Positions 11,313 through 22,765 of a DNA stretch of 64,000 nt are shown piece by piece. The translations under genes were made by a program, and so were the position numbers. Every line of letters starts with the position of its first letter. Within the stretch, counting starts at the first letter, position 1. A model generated the notes under the pieces. That model was given only the letters and a program-made list of their open reading frames with translations, made no database searches and was not told the DNA's origin. Source of the stretch: Gonatopus flavifemur (Eukaryota > Arthropoda > Insecta > Hymenoptera > Dryinidae); the NCBI GenBank assembly GCA_018340375.1, contig JAFFJZ010000007.1, positions 7,192,001 through 7,256,000 of the forward strand. The letters are read 5' to 3'.

Positions 11313-12916
11313 ATGATTGATCTACTGTTCTATTTTCTCTTCCGTTTTTATCAATTGTCGTCCTAGAGAGTTTCTAATCTTATTGCTTCTAGATTTCATT
11401 TGTCCGAAAAATCTTTCAATAATCCTATATGCTTCATCTATTTTTCCTAAATGCAATCTTATTTCTATTTCCTGACATTTCTCTCCTAATCACTGTCCTT
11501 TTGCTTCCCTCGATTCTCTTATTATTCTATTTCTCAATGATTTGTATCGTTGCTAGCCTTCTTGGCTATCATTATTCTTGTATTTTCTTCTTTCATTCAT
11601 CAATTCTGGAATTTCCCCCGTTATCAATAGGTTTTTAGGTTCTACCCCATTATTCTTCAAAATCTTATCCGCACATTCTCCTATATTCCCCTCCATCTTC
11701 ATCCATATCCTCTCAATTCCCAAGTCTTTCCCTTTTTGATCTCCCAATTTTTCATCCAACATTTTCTCGAATGCCTAATGTGTTTGTTCTTGCTTGAGGT
11801 TCTTCAAATTCCATCTTTTCTGCATCTTCCTTTCCTTCTCCAGAGATTTGAATTTCAGAGAACATTTCATCATCAACATATTATGATCACTATCCATATC
11901 TGCACTGGGATAAGTTCCACAGTTTTTCACTTGGTTTCTAAACCTTTGTTTCACTGATATGTAATCAATTTGGTATCTTGCTGTATCTCCTGGCATTTTC
12001 CAAGTGTAGATTCTTCTTGGATGATTTTCAAATAAAGTGTTTGTGATAACCATCTCATGATTTTCACAAAATTCGACTAAACGTTGTCCTCTATCGTTCC
12101 TCCTCCCTAACGCAGAATCTCCTATTATGTTGCCCTCTTTTCCTTGTCCTACATCGCATCCCAATCACCCATCACTATCAAATTCTCTTCTCCCTTTCAC
12201 ATATTCTATCACTTCTTCTATTTCTTCGTACGTTTTTTCAATATCTCCCTCCGAATATGCAGATGTGGGCATGTATACTTGGACTATGACTGTGTCTACC
12301 AGTTTTGTTCTGATTCCAAACATCATCACACGTTCATTATGTTGCAAATAATTCTCTATTCTATTTCCTAGTATCTATGCATTACAATCCCTACACCTGC
12401 TCGACCGTTCTTTGATCTTGTATGAATTATTCTATAATCCCCACTCCAGAAATCGCCCTCTCGTGGCCATCTCATTTCGCTAATCCCCATTACGTCTATA
12501 TTCAACCTATTCATTTCCAATTTCTAATTTTCCAATCTTCCCGTTTGCCTCAGTGATCTAACATTCCACGCTCCGGCTCGAAGAATGTTGTCTCTTTTTC
12601 CTATTCTTTGGTTTCCGTTCTTTCCTGATGAAGCTTCCTCGAACAGCCTTCACCCGGAGATCCAAACGGGAGACTAGTTCACCTCCGGAATATTTTACCC
12701 GAGAAAGCGCCATCATGTACTTATTAATTTGTCATTTTGTTTTTGTTTCACGAGTATAATATTCCAGGTTTGGAAAAGGTTCCATTTCCTCGGGAAGTAT
12801 TGAAACATGTCAAGGAAGGTAGTTTCCCCTTGCCTCCCTTCCGTTTTTGCCGATGTTCCTGGCATTAGGATGATTTCGTTTCTCTCAGTTTGTATTCTTT
12901 CTCTTGAGTAGTTCAT
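11313..12916 (-). pseudogene. RTE LINE endonuclease region, frameshifted
   Basis: Pieces in several minus-strand frames encode the N-terminus (12,713-12,916), the AP-endonuclease, and the linker to the RT (11,553-11,762). The active-site Glu in the ISEMRW motif is kept near 12,476. A VQVYMPTSAYSEGDIEKTYE block lies at 12,165-12,347, and at 11,775-12,164 the IDYISVK and DSDHNMLMMK blocks with the catalytic His. Stops and shifts separate them. The plus-strand copy at 57,129-62,172 gives the intact order. Confidence 0.8.
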
Positions 12917-13065
12917 TCCACTCAGAAAAAAGAATCAACTCTGAGATACTCATCCTCCCCACCACGTGAAGGAAGCAGATACTACCAAGGATGGATAAAA
13001 AGGATATCAAGGACAGGTATCATGAATATCCCCCTGGAAGATCCGCAATCATCTACGGGGAGGGA

Positions 13066-13320
13066 TTCTGACATGTAAATACAAATACAAACTAATGGGA
13101 ATTCCTAATGGAAATTCTGATTGATACTATTGAGTTTCCAATGCAGCTTCCCACATTAGTTCACTCGAATAAATGATTGATGACATCATCAAATACGTAT
13201 TGATACGAATTGATTTTATTCTACAAATATTATTACAAACCAGAAAGTCCCAACGGAGATGCTCATTCATACGCTCACTATTCCAACCTGGCTTCTCATA
13301 TAGGAACAGATAGAGCGTTC
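13066..13320. repeat. Degenerate ~155-bp satellite, right part
   Basis: Continues the array of 5,378-5,764: TGACATGTAAATACAAATAC picks up where the unit was cut at 5,764. A second unit follows about 145 bp later (TTGATACGAATTGATTTTAT at 13,200). Confidence 0.7.
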
Positions 13321-13847
13321 GAAGAATTACTAGTAACCTAGTGAATGTAAATCCGTATAGAATCGATATGGAAATATATTCGCAGATATATGTTGTTACT
13401 GTTTGGATTTCTATGTCCCAATGAACATGGACATCTTCAAGATATCTTGAAGATATACTCACAAATTCTGTGAAGAGTACGATTTTGTAACCTCGCAGTG
13501 CTAGTACGACAAGGAACGAATCTGCAAGTCACAATATTTTGTGAATCATCGAACTTTCCGCTAAATTTTATGTACAGCCTTCGTGTACGGTGATTTTATT
13601 CAATTCTCATTCACATTTACTGATAAGTTTTTTTCTCAATAACAGTGAGAAAAAAAATAATTTGAAGGTATCTATGATATTCATCATCCACTTACGATCA
13701 GCGGATCATGTACTTCAATATATTTCACCAAATTCATTAAACTGTTTTGGGCACAATCAACTTATCTTATATCTGTATATGTAATAAACACCTTGTTCGA
13801 AAGATCACTTTTACTCTGAAAATGTACACCACTGACATTATATCTCA
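13321..13847. other. No gene seen
   Basis: AT-rich spacer with no convincing ORF or repeat beyond a short ATCTTCAAGATATCTTGAAGAT palindrome near 13,431-13,452. Confidence 0.4.
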
Positions 13848-14223
13848 CTATATCATATTGACAATCATGAGCACCGTCATCAAATTGTCCGTATTGCAAC
13901 GAGCTCCCTCGTTTTGAGCTCGTCTACCTGGAACATATAGAAGAAATTAACAAGGGAAATGTATAGTAAATTAGTGTGTAATAAAGTTGTAACAATACAG
14001 CCTTACCATGTTTATCGTCTCCTGGATCAGCCCATCTTACGTATAATCCAGTTTGACCGTGGGAAGAGGATACACCCTTTCCGACACCTGAAACATCGTG
14101 AAATTCGATATACAATAATTTGACAGATTTGCCATACGTACCAGATAAAATCATGAGATGGGCCCACGATGGCGATGAAAATGGTGAAGAATTTACCTAT
14201 CGGATCCTCCTTTTGGATTTTAC
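13848..14223 (-). other. Exon-like minus-strand series (unassigned gene fragment)
   Basis: Three minus-strand pieces are bounded by good splice signals and keep phase 1 throughout: 14,197-14,223 (27 nt), 14,007-14,087 (81 nt) and 13,848-13,927 ending at TAG. Each starts GT after a CAG acceptor (GTTTACAG, GTTTCAG, GTTCCAG), and donors are GTAAAT and GTAAGG. The 81-nt piece reads with GQTGLYVRWADPGDDKHG. A further possible 26-nt exon upstream has stops in every usable frame. I do not recognise the protein; it could be the end of a host gene or of an unknown element. Confidence 0.35.
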
Positions 14224-14380
14224 CTGTAAACATGTAAATATATCAGTACAACTGTGTGAGTGAGAGCAGAAGGGAACGATACTTCTCCTCACCTATCACC
14301 GCGTTTTACCAGATTAACCTGTAGAGGAAAAATATTGTGAGTGATGTATATTCAAGATGCAAGGTTAAAGAAATGGGAGG

Positions 14381-15715
14381 TATTATAATTACCTGTGTCA
14401 ACCCTCGAATAAGTGTAGAATTGTTCCACGAAAATCCAAACCTCGTAACCACTCGCGAAATCACCGGTCGGGTAAACATAGTTTGCACAACGCGAAGATG
14501 ATACGCGAAAAATCCGTAACGTGGTCCACCCGCGAGATAGACGCTTTTAATGTCTCGTAGCGTTCACGAATTAGCACTAGCACTCACTTTCAATTTTGTA
14601 TCGCGTCGCGAACACAAGATATGGTTTGTTGACATTCGTCAACAATGGCGACCATATTGGATATAGTGCAAACTAACGCGCAGGCGCAAGTTTGCGATCG
14701 TCGAATTATCGAACGCGGATCGCACGATCGAAGTTCGCCGATAGTGCCGAAACTGAATACCAGATGACCAAGATTTCCCGTAGGGTAGAAGGTCAAAGAG
14801 TGTATAATTGGGAAGAATCGTGGCCCATTTCTTCACTTTCTCGTCTCGACCGAATCCACATAAAGGATAAAGGTGGTGAGGGGAGTGGAACTTGTTTCAT
14901 TCACCCGGGACAGTGAGTCTATCGCGCAGACCGGTGACAGGCATAAAGCCTCTCTAACCAGACCGGTAGGGTTGTATAGGTAAGGGGGTAGGATCAAGTA
15001 TAACTAGTTTCCTTAGGCTATCGAGTCAAAAGGAAAAGGAGGGGGAACTGAAGTTCCACTTCATGTTTCATTAGGGGCAAAGCTCAGCCCATAACAGGAG
15101 AACGGTAACGCCAAGTTCACAAGGCTACCGTACAGGGACCACCCGCATGTAAAGTTTAGGGCCACTCTCTCACGGCCAATTACCAGAACAGAACTCGAGT
15201 CACCGCGTTTTTCATTAAAATTAGGGTCTTTAAGTTATAGACGTCCTCGTCTAAACCCATGTCTGTCTCTGCCTAATGGTTCCTTCTGAACCAAACACGT
15301 TATTACCAGGATTCCGTTGAATCCATCCGTGGATTGGGGGTTATATTTCTCGGTACCCTCGCGTCGCGTGTTTCCCCACGTGTACACAAGCTGAGGTTGC
15401 GAGACTGATCAGTCAGAAACGAATCGAACATAGATTGGTCATATTCTAGTCATTAACGTTTTGTGTGAAATATGTAAAAGCAGTCTTGTATCTTACCTTA
15501 CGAGTTTTCTGCCTTGTTTCATTGAATGAATTCAATTGTTATTTGAAATTCAGTAACTCGTATCCATCATTTCAATAATCTGTGACCCGCGTTCCCAAAC
15601 CAACCAAAACGGACCTTGGAACCGGTGAGCCAGAGGCATCAAAATTGAGCTAATTAATTTATTTAATTAGGATGTGGAACATCATCGACGCGCTGACAGT
15701 AACGTAACGTCACAG
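14381..15715 (+). repeat. 5' LTR of the gypsy element
   Basis: About 1.33 kb matching 53,529-54,860 from end to end. A TGTGTCAA start at 14,394 and a GTCACA end at 15,714 give TG...CA termini, but both copies share 13 further bases upstream (TATTATAATTACC), so the true left edge may be 14,381. It is immediately followed by the primer-binding site. CpG-rich, unlike its AT-rich flanks. Confidence 0.82.
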
Positions 15716-15723
15716 ATTATTCA

Positions 15724-15739
15724 GCGCCCGAACAGGGAC
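15724..15739 (+). promoter_or_regulatory. Primer-binding site, tRNA-Lys type
   Basis: GCGCCCGAACAGGGAC lies about 10 nt after the LTR end and matches the 3' end of tRNA-Lys(UUU), as used by several Ty3/gypsy and retroviral elements. It marks where minus-strand DNA synthesis would begin. Confidence 0.8.
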
Positions 15740-15985
15740 ATGAATTGTCGATGTAGCGACCTTCCTTAAGTATTCGAAGCCTGCGTTCCAACTCATTAAT
15801 TCCTCGGGAGAGTCGAATTCTGTTGCCGTTTCCAGCGGACAACTCACGCCGTAACTCACTTCTAGTCTAACAGTTCACCCAATTTATCAGGGCCCAATTG
15901 TGGTTGGTAGATTTATCGCCTGTATCCTCGGTAGAGTTGTCCTCTCTTTCAATTTGCCGAAATGCATCGCACACCGCCTCCCCAG

Positions 15986-16123
15986 GAATGGGGGCCAAAT
16001 CAACGGAAAACCAAATCAACGAAACCGTTAGTTAGAAAGAATGAGACATCATACATTAAACATCTCTTTCTTTTCAACCAATAGTTTCGTTGATTCGTCC
16101 TTCTGTTGATTCGGCTCCCATCC
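15986..16123. mobile_element. MITE with 8-bp TSD CTCCCCAG
   Basis: A 138-bp element. Ends GAATGGGGGCCAAATCAACG and the complement of GGATGGGAGCCGAATCAACA-like sequence are flanked by CTCCCCAG at 15,978-15,985 and 16,124-16,131. The second family member is at 63,100-63,210. An 8-bp duplication fits hAT, Merlin or P; the GRATGGGGGCC start does not settle which. Confidence 0.85.
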
Positions 16124-16591
16124 CTCCCCAGACCAAAACCTCTCAGGTATGGTCATTGACGAAGGAAAAAGTCATGGAGGGATTAGACAAGAGAGAGATA
16201 GAATATGACCCGAAAGAGGCAGTTGGTGTATTGAAAACCAAATCACATGATTTTATAGTCGCGAATCATTCGCAACAGCTCAGCAGATCTTGACGATGAG
16301 CACCAGGTCAGTCCTGATAACGTCAATAATCCCGGAATCGAGAATAACTCCAAAGGAGACGACGACTCACCCCCGAATGCGGAGGTAAAAGAGAGACAGT
16401 CCCAATCGGAGAGGGATCGACAGATCCAACTAGAATTAGAGGAACAAGTACTTTTAGAAAAGGGAAGACAGAGACGTCTAGAGAAGGAAAGATTGATTCG
16501 CGAGATACGCGTCAATCTGGAACAGGAATTGAGAAGCGAAATTCAACAAGATTTAAAAGAGGAACTAGACCATGACGAGCGAGGAATGGGT

Positions 16592-16758
16592 AGGGGGTCT
16601 TCTTGCCGAAAACGTTTTCCGCTGAATACACTGTAATTTGACAATCAATAGTTACCTCTAGAAATCACTAGGAGATTTCGTAGTGATCTCTAGAAATGAC
16701 TAGCGATTGTTGAATTAAGTTTATTCAGCGAAAAACTTTTTCGGCAAAAAGACCACCT
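16592..16758. mobile_element. MITE inside gag (AGGGGGTCTTCTTGCC ends)
   Basis: A 167-bp palindromic insertion. The left arm GTCTTCTTGCCGAAAACG and TTCCGCTGAATA blocks recur inverted at 16,721-16,756. It introduces a stop into the gag coiled-coil. No clear target duplication; superfamily unassigned. Confidence 0.7.
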
Positions 16759-16999
16759 CCCGAGGAATGATAAATAGAGAGGAAGCTCTAGCCAATGAGC
16801 AAAAACATCTAGAGAGAGAAAGGGACGCCACCGAATCAATGATAAGGGGACTGAGGGATAGAATCCATGGACTGGAAAGAGAAATGTCTACCCTCACTCC
16901 GCCACCAGAACAGCGACCAGCGTCGCCGTACATAGCAGATACCGATGACAACGAAGTCTGTAGGGTTTTACGTAAATTCTTTAGCAATAACCTCAATAA

Positions 17000-17160
17000 G
17001 GCTAACCTCCAATGGACCGGTATTCGTTCCGGCGGAATGACTTTAAACCAATCGCTTTCACCATTTCTTTTAGAGCGTTCTATCAGAAATCTATGAAAAA
17101 TTGTGCATTGGCTCAATTTTCATTCCGCCGGAACGAATTCCGGTCCATGGGAGGCCAGCC
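17000..17160. mobile_element. Harbinger-like MITE inside gag
   Basis: A 161-bp element with TIRs GGCTAACCTCCAATGGACC and the complement of GGCTGGCCTCCCATGGACC, plus an inner mirrored TTCGTTCCGGCGGAATGA block. Flanks TAA and TCA suggest a decayed 3-bp TWA duplication as in PIF/Harbinger. A second copy is at 47,953-48,490, and the shorter element at 35,355 has closely similar ends. Confidence 0.75.
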
Positions 17161-18230
17161 TCAACCATTGAACGTTCAAGAGCAGGTACGTCAATGGGGG
17201 GTCAGTTTCAATGATGGCTCCGGCCTCCGTACTTTTTTGGAACGCGTTGAAGAAATGGGCGCGAGTTTTAATTGAACCCGACCAATTGCTGACCGATACT
17301 TTCAAAAGATGAGGCACTTTTGTGGCACCGGAATAACAAGCAAGATTGGAAGACCTGGACAGATTTTGTCGGAGATCTTAAAATATTTCACCTTCCAGTA
17401 GATGCAGACAGACAATTGGGAGATGAGATTAGAAATAGAACTCAGGGGCCAAAAGAGACTGCCAGGGAATACATTACGAACTTACAGACATTGATGAGAC
17501 GATACGGTTCTATGAACGAAAAAGCACAATGCAGACAGACTTTATACGAATATGCGGTGCGAATATGTATCAAATATCCGCCGCCGCGAAGTAACAAGCG
17601 TTGCCGACCTAATTCAGTACCCCTGCGAATATGAGAAAGCCCTTAAAGAGGGAGAACGGGTGGAGAGCATTCGACAATGCCTGGAACGGCTCATGAAGGA
17701 ACGAAAAGACCGAAAACCGGTCATATCAGTACGCTAGATTCAGCCTATGATTCCAAAACGCATTGCTGGCGTTGTGAGCAGGAAGGACATTCGCGTTCTG
17801 ATTGTCGCAATAGATCCGTGAGGTTCTGCTCACGCTGTAGTAAAAAAGATGTATTGTCTTTCGAATGCACTTGCAACAGAGCTCGTCCTGTCAATCAGCC
17901 TTCCCGTCCACAGCCCAGTCATAACGCGTGCCCAGAGTATACTCAGCGCAGGAATTTTGACACGCAACCTGTTAATCCCGCCCGCAGGGTAGATAACATC
18001 AACAGACCATCATGTTCACGCGATAATAACAAACCCCGGCCTTTGATTTCACGCGAGAATAATGCACCGAGGGCATTCGCTCCACACGGTAACAACGCAC
18101 CGAGGTCATTTAATTCACAGCAAAATAACCCTAGATCAGCCGGTCTCCGCGATAACCAGGCTCCCACGGTCAGTAATGCGCCACCGACACCATCAGTCAC
18201 GAACACAACCGATGAAGTAACGTGCTTAGA

Positions 18231-21200
18231 TGTTCATGCTACAGATTGTAGACCCCGTTTAAAAGTCGAAATAGCCGGAAGAACTTTCTGGGGCTTAGCG
18301 GATACGGGTGCTACTACTTCTATCATAGATAGACACCTCTTTGAGGAGGCTCGCGACCAGGACCTTTGTACATATCTCAACCCCACTGCTAGGGATTTAA
18401 CAGTTCTAGATGGTCGCGGCATCCAAACCAGGGGCACGGCAGCTATTTTCACTAAAGTGAGTGGTCGAGCCATCCCGTTGTCTTATTGTATAGGGGGAAA
18501 TTACCACGATCATGTCTTATTCGGCGTCGATTCGCTTGCCAAATTGAATTTCCAAGTAGTTTGGGGAGATCCCAAAGGAGGTGCTCCTACCTCGGTACAG
18601 ACTCTTACCATGAAGCCCGTATCCGAAGCGGAGGCCCAGGAAGTTATAAGGACGGAAGTGGCCAAATTTGAATCGATTAAAGGTCCCACTATGTTAACGA
18701 ACACATGAATCAAATCTTGCCCGGTACCGAACCTATCAAGGCCCGATATTACCCGCGTGATCCCGCGATGCAAGGAGTAATAGATGAAGGGGTCGATAAA
18801 ATCCTGAGAGACGTTATCGAACCATCGAAGAGTCCCTGGAGTTTCCCGATAGTCTTAGTCAGGAAAAAGGATGTAAATTGAAGATTTTGTATTGATTTTC
18901 GCAAAGTGAATAAGGTGTCAGAGAGAGACGCTTACCCGTTACCCCACATCAACGACACCCTTAATGAATCAAGAAACGCTCAATTCATATCAACAATGGA
19001 CCTAAAGAACGGGTGTTGGCAAGTCCCTTTAAGTGCCGAGAGTCGACCCATTACCGCGTTCACAGTACCTCGTAGAGGTTTATTCCAGTTCAAAGTCATG
19101 CTGTTTGGGCTACATTCGGCTTCCGCAACATTTCAGCGGATGCTTAATAATCTTATCACCCCGGATCTTGAGCCGCACGTTGGAGTTTACTTAGACGACA
19201 TAATTATCGTGATCGAAACTCCAGACCAGCATTTGTCAGTTCTCAAAGAGATCTTCAAGAGATTACGTGACGCTCGCCTAAGAATTAACACGGAGAAGAG
19301 TGAATTCCTTCAAAGTCAATTAGTCTATCTTGGTCATGTGATAGACAAGGATGGAATTAAGACTAAGGTGTAAGCCATAAGTCAGATTCCGACACCCACA
19401 AACGTCAAGGAACTACATCAGTTCATTGGCATGGTTTCGTGGTATCGGCGTTTCATTCCGAACTGCTCACAGTTAATAGAATCGTTAACTGCGCTCTTAA
19501 AGAGACGTTTGAAATGGCTTTGGACTACTAAAGAACAGGCCGCGTTTGAATCTTTGAAGAATTGTCTTGTCTCTGCTCCAGTCTTATCGCCTCCCGACTT
19601 TACTCAGGAGTTCAAACTCCAAACTGACGCCAGCAAGTACGGTCTAGGGGCCGTCTTAACTCAAGATACCGAATCCGGTGAAAAGGTTATCGCTTATGCT
19701 AGCCGCATCCTCAACAAAAGCGAGGTCAACTACTCGGTCACGGAGGAGCAATGCCTGGTCGTGGTTTGGGATATACAAAAAATGAGACTCCACCTTGAAG
19801 GGTACAAGTTCACCGTCATCACTGACCATCAGTCTTTAAGGTGGCTATCCACTCTGGATAGTCCAGCAGGCCGCCTTGCTCGCTGGAGCATCTATCTCCA
19901 GCAATTTCGGTTTGGAATAGTTTATCGAAAAGGAAAGTTGAACAAAGTCGCTGACGCTTTATCCCGTAGTCCTTGTCCCGAAAATCCGACTGAGGATACA
20001 GAACAGGAATTGAAGGAAACCATTATCGTAGCTGCTGCCACGATTCACGATCGCTGGTATCAACAAACATTTGACAATGTCCGTCAGAATCTCGACCGTC
20101 ATCCCGAATACTGCATCCGTAATGACAGGCTTTACAAGCACGTCCTTCACAGCCTCAATTATGAAGAACGTCAAGATGCATGGAAGCTATGTGTCTCCGA
20201 ATCTGCTAGGGAACAGGTTCTTATGGAGAATCATGATTCTCCTATCGCAGGTCATTTAGGGATAGCAAAAATGATCGCTAGGATCGCTAGATCCTATTTT
20301 TGGCCGCGCATGAATCAAGAGATCATGCATTATGTGCAGTCACGCAAAGTCTGCCAAGAGTTCAAACCGTCTCAACAACCCGTCTCTGGTACTATGGGTA
20401 CCATTAACGCCACCCAACCATGGAAAGTCGTCGCCGTGGACATTATTGGTCCAAAACCCCGTTCATCGAATGGTCACTGCTACTTGCTGGTGATGCAAGA
20501 CAAGTTTACCAAGTGGACCGGAATTCAGCCTTAAAGACAGGCTAATACGCCTGCCATTGTTGAAGCCCTGGGAGAAAGGGTCATCCTAAGATTCGGATGC
20601 CCCCGGGTAGTCATTTCAGATAACGGAAGCCAATTCGTGGGTCAAGATTTTGTCAATTTACTCGCTCAGTACGGTGTCAAACACCAACGCACGCCCGTCT
20701 ACTCGCCTCAGTGCAACCCAGTAGAACGAACGAATAAAGTGTTAAGCACGATGATAGGTCAATTAATTGAAAAGACCCAACGGTCATGGGACAAATACAT
20801 TCCCGAGCTTACCTTCGCGATAAATACGGCGAAACATGAATCTACCCAGTTTACGCCGGCGTTCCTGAATTATGGTAGGGAAATTTATCCGCCTGGTACC
20901 TCAAGATCGGAGAAGGAAACACAGGATGAACCCTTACAGGTCGATTACGGAGATAGATTACGAATTCTTCAATAGTCCTTCGACTCAGTTAGGGTGACCC
21001 TGGCGAAAGCGTTTACAAAACAAAGTTGTAATTATAATAAGGATGGAGGGGATTGGGAACCCCGGGTAGGGGATATTGTTTGTAAGCGCGAACATCATTT
21101 GTCCTCAGCCGCTGATGCTTCCGCTGCCAAATTGGCTCCCGAGTTTCCCGCTGGATTTCTAGTAACAGCGAAATTAGGAAAGAACGTCTATGAGTTGGGA

Positions 21201-21263
21201 AAGGATGGAAGTCTATGTCGCACTCGCATCAAGGATATTAAACCCACCACCGAAAGGCAATAA
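18231..21263 (+). pseudogene. gypsy pol: protease, RT, RNase H, integrase, with stops
   Basis: Protease with DTGA at 18,301-18,312, still in the gag frame. A shift near 18,690 leads to the RT frame, which then stays open to 21,263 except for four in-frame stops (18,879 TGA in place of a Trp codon; 19,371 TAA; 20,532 TAA; 20,973 TAG). RT active site YLDD at 19,188-19,199. RNase H starts around LQTDASKYGLGAVL. The integrase HHCC finger keeps its His pair, but the first Cys of the C-x2-C pair is replaced (SRKVCQ). DDE residues are visible in VAVDIIGP, VISDNGSQF and NPVERTN. The C-terminal domain ends at 21,263. Confidence 0.9.
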
Positions 21264-21362
21264 ACTCACAAGGATTGATAAATTATCTATGTGTGTCCGT
21301 TAATACTGTAAGACGAAGATTATATGTTTCTTCATTTCTAATTATCACCGTGTAGCGTCAAG

Positions 21363-22490
21363 ATGAGCGGACAGCCGGAAAACGCCAGGAAAGTAGCCGG
21401 GAGGAGGAAGGAACATATCCGCGATGAGCTTAGACGCCTCTGCAACGAGTCAGCACCCATCTGCTTGAACAAAGTTAGGAAGTCAATACCAACATCCAAG
21501 GATTCCGCCGCGAAACCGCGTGGTGACTTTTGAAGATTAGAACCGCCGAGACCTAGTTACCCAGGAAAGGCTGACGTAGCTGCGTCAGCGTCAGTCCTCT
21601 CTCGTTCGGCTCTACTCGCATCTCGTCCGACTGCACAAGCCAATAACGTTTCGTCCCGATCCCCAGACCCGCCAGCCTCGTGCTCAACCGAGCAAGCCCG
21701 CAATGGTCCATCCATTCCAACCGAGCCAGCGACTGACGAACCAGCCTGTTCTTCGGTTCCGCCAGCTCCTCGTACAACGAAACGAACAAGCAGGGTACCG
21801 TCCCGCGCTCCGATACCGTCTTCTCGCTCAACGGAGCAAACTTATGAAGACCCAGCCAATAGTTCGTCTCCATCGGCTTCTCGCGCAATCGAACGGTCAA
21901 GCAAAACCCCAGTGGCGATGAAGAGAACGGCACCCTCCAGTGTCAATAGTCCGTCCACAGCCATTCCAATTCCGGTACATAGGCCAAACGTTCAGGGTCA
22001 AACCTATATACCTACGTCGATCAACAGAACCAAGCCAGGAAACGCCCAAGTCATCCCGTATGATCCTGCTGACCCGGGATTTGGAAGACCCGCCAAAGGA
22101 CTAGATAATTCGAGTACTTCCGCCGCAAGGCCAATAGAAGTAGCATTTTCATCCGAACGCCCATCGGTCGGCGAGAAAACTAACGACCCTAGCCGAATAA
22201 AGGGATCATGTAGAGTCTCCTTGCCAATGGAGGCTAACGTTCTGGAGAATCGAATCCAAAAGCAGAGAGACATCATGCTGAAGGATAACTACCGCCTGCC
22301 CGAGTCGTCCGTACCTCAATCCCTCAAACGCCAGCCTGAACCAGTCAGGCTCACTTCAGTGGTCCCACCAACAGGCAGTTTCTCGCCAGAGCCCGGCCAC
22401 CAACGCCTAGAGGAGGTGGATATGTTCAGGGTACAAAATTTACCCAAGAGAAGACACTTCGCGACCGTGGACAAGGAAGGAAAAACTTGA
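21363..22490 (+). pseudogene. Third ORF of the gypsy element, function unknown
   Basis: One reading frame runs from ATG at 21,363 to TGA at 22,490 (375 codons), with a single in-frame TGA at 21,531. It starts 100 bp after pol, in the env position. The product would be basic at its start (GRRKEHIRDELRRL), then Ser/Pro/Thr/Ala-rich. There is no signal peptide, no transmembrane segment and no fusion peptide, so it does not look like an envelope protein. The base composition matches pol rather than the AT-rich flanks. I do not recognise the family; an RNA-binding or accessory role is only a guess. Confidence 0.6.
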
Positions 22491-22765
22491 ATAGTCACCG
22501 GTGGTAGAGGCAGCATCTCCATCAAGCCGAAGGAGAGCAAGAAGTAGGAGACCGATCCGTAGCTGTAATAGAAGATAGTTTTCTCTTTCATCCTTCCATT
22601 TTTATTATATTTTCAAGTGTTCTTGGCTATTGAAGCTGCGTTGAAATTCACAGTATTCACTGATGTTCCTGGCAGATGGAGCCACTTCAGATCATTGAGC
22701 GTGCAAAGTATTACTTTACGTCATAAGCTTTAGAGACCAGTGATAAGCGGGAGCTACAAGTGTCG

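Larger units (their letters stand above)
9706..13060 (-). mobile_element. RTE-clade (BovB-like) LINE, minus strand
   Basis: A near full-length non-LTR retrotransposon with an AP-endonuclease then a reverse transcriptase and an RTE/BovB-type C-terminus (ALYGCETW, EMWCWRR, GKTGEGRPR motifs in the family). The 5' UTR is towards 13,060 and the 3' end abuts the right end of the foldback element near 9,706. It is homologous across its length to the plus-strand copy at 57,057-64,000. The coding frame is broken by stops and frameshifts, so it is dead. Its insertion helped to split the satellite at 5,378/13,066. Confidence 0.88.
16124..18230 (+). pseudogene. gypsy gag, broken
   Basis: Gag packages element RNA. 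Readable parts: an N-terminal segment (16,132-16,290); a coiled-coil-like Glu/Arg-rich stretch (16,300-16,590); its continuation (16,767-16,999); a capsid-like VRQWGVSFNDGSGLRTFLE block (17,161-17,273) and QLGDEIRNRTQGPKETAREY (17,410-17,480). The nucleocapsid follows, with one good CCHC knuckle (CWRCEQEGHSRSDC, from 17,764) and a second knuckle that has lost its His (CSRCSKKDVLSFEC). Two MITE insertions and compensating frameshifts near 17,555 and 17,680 break the frame. A Pro/Asn/Arg-rich linker leads to the protease. Confidence 0.8.
14381..22600 (+). mobile_element. Decayed Ty3/gypsy LTR retrotransposon, 3' LTR not found
   Basis: Order: 5' LTR, PBS, gag, protease, RT, RNase H, integrase, third ORF. 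gag and pol carry frameshifts and stops, and three MITEs are inserted in the gag region (15,986; 16,592; 17,000). Sequence after the third ORF shows no match to the 5' LTR, so the 3' end appears deleted. A related solo LTR lies at 53,529-54,860. The right limit near 22,600 is approximate. Confidence 0.85.

Noticed and set aside
10228..12371. Plus-strand Phe/Leu/Ser-rich ORFs that look like membrane proteins
   Set aside because: They are the complement of the minus-strand LINE coding sequence; the hydrophobic look comes from reading Lys/Glu-rich codons backwards.
21553..21933. A 126-codon minus-strand ORF
   Set aside because: It is antisense to the third ORF of the gypsy element, whose frame and start context are better; the minus frame has no motif.
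21363..22490. Envelope gene of an errantivirus
   Set aside because: Right position, but no signal peptide, cleavage site or transmembrane segment is visible.
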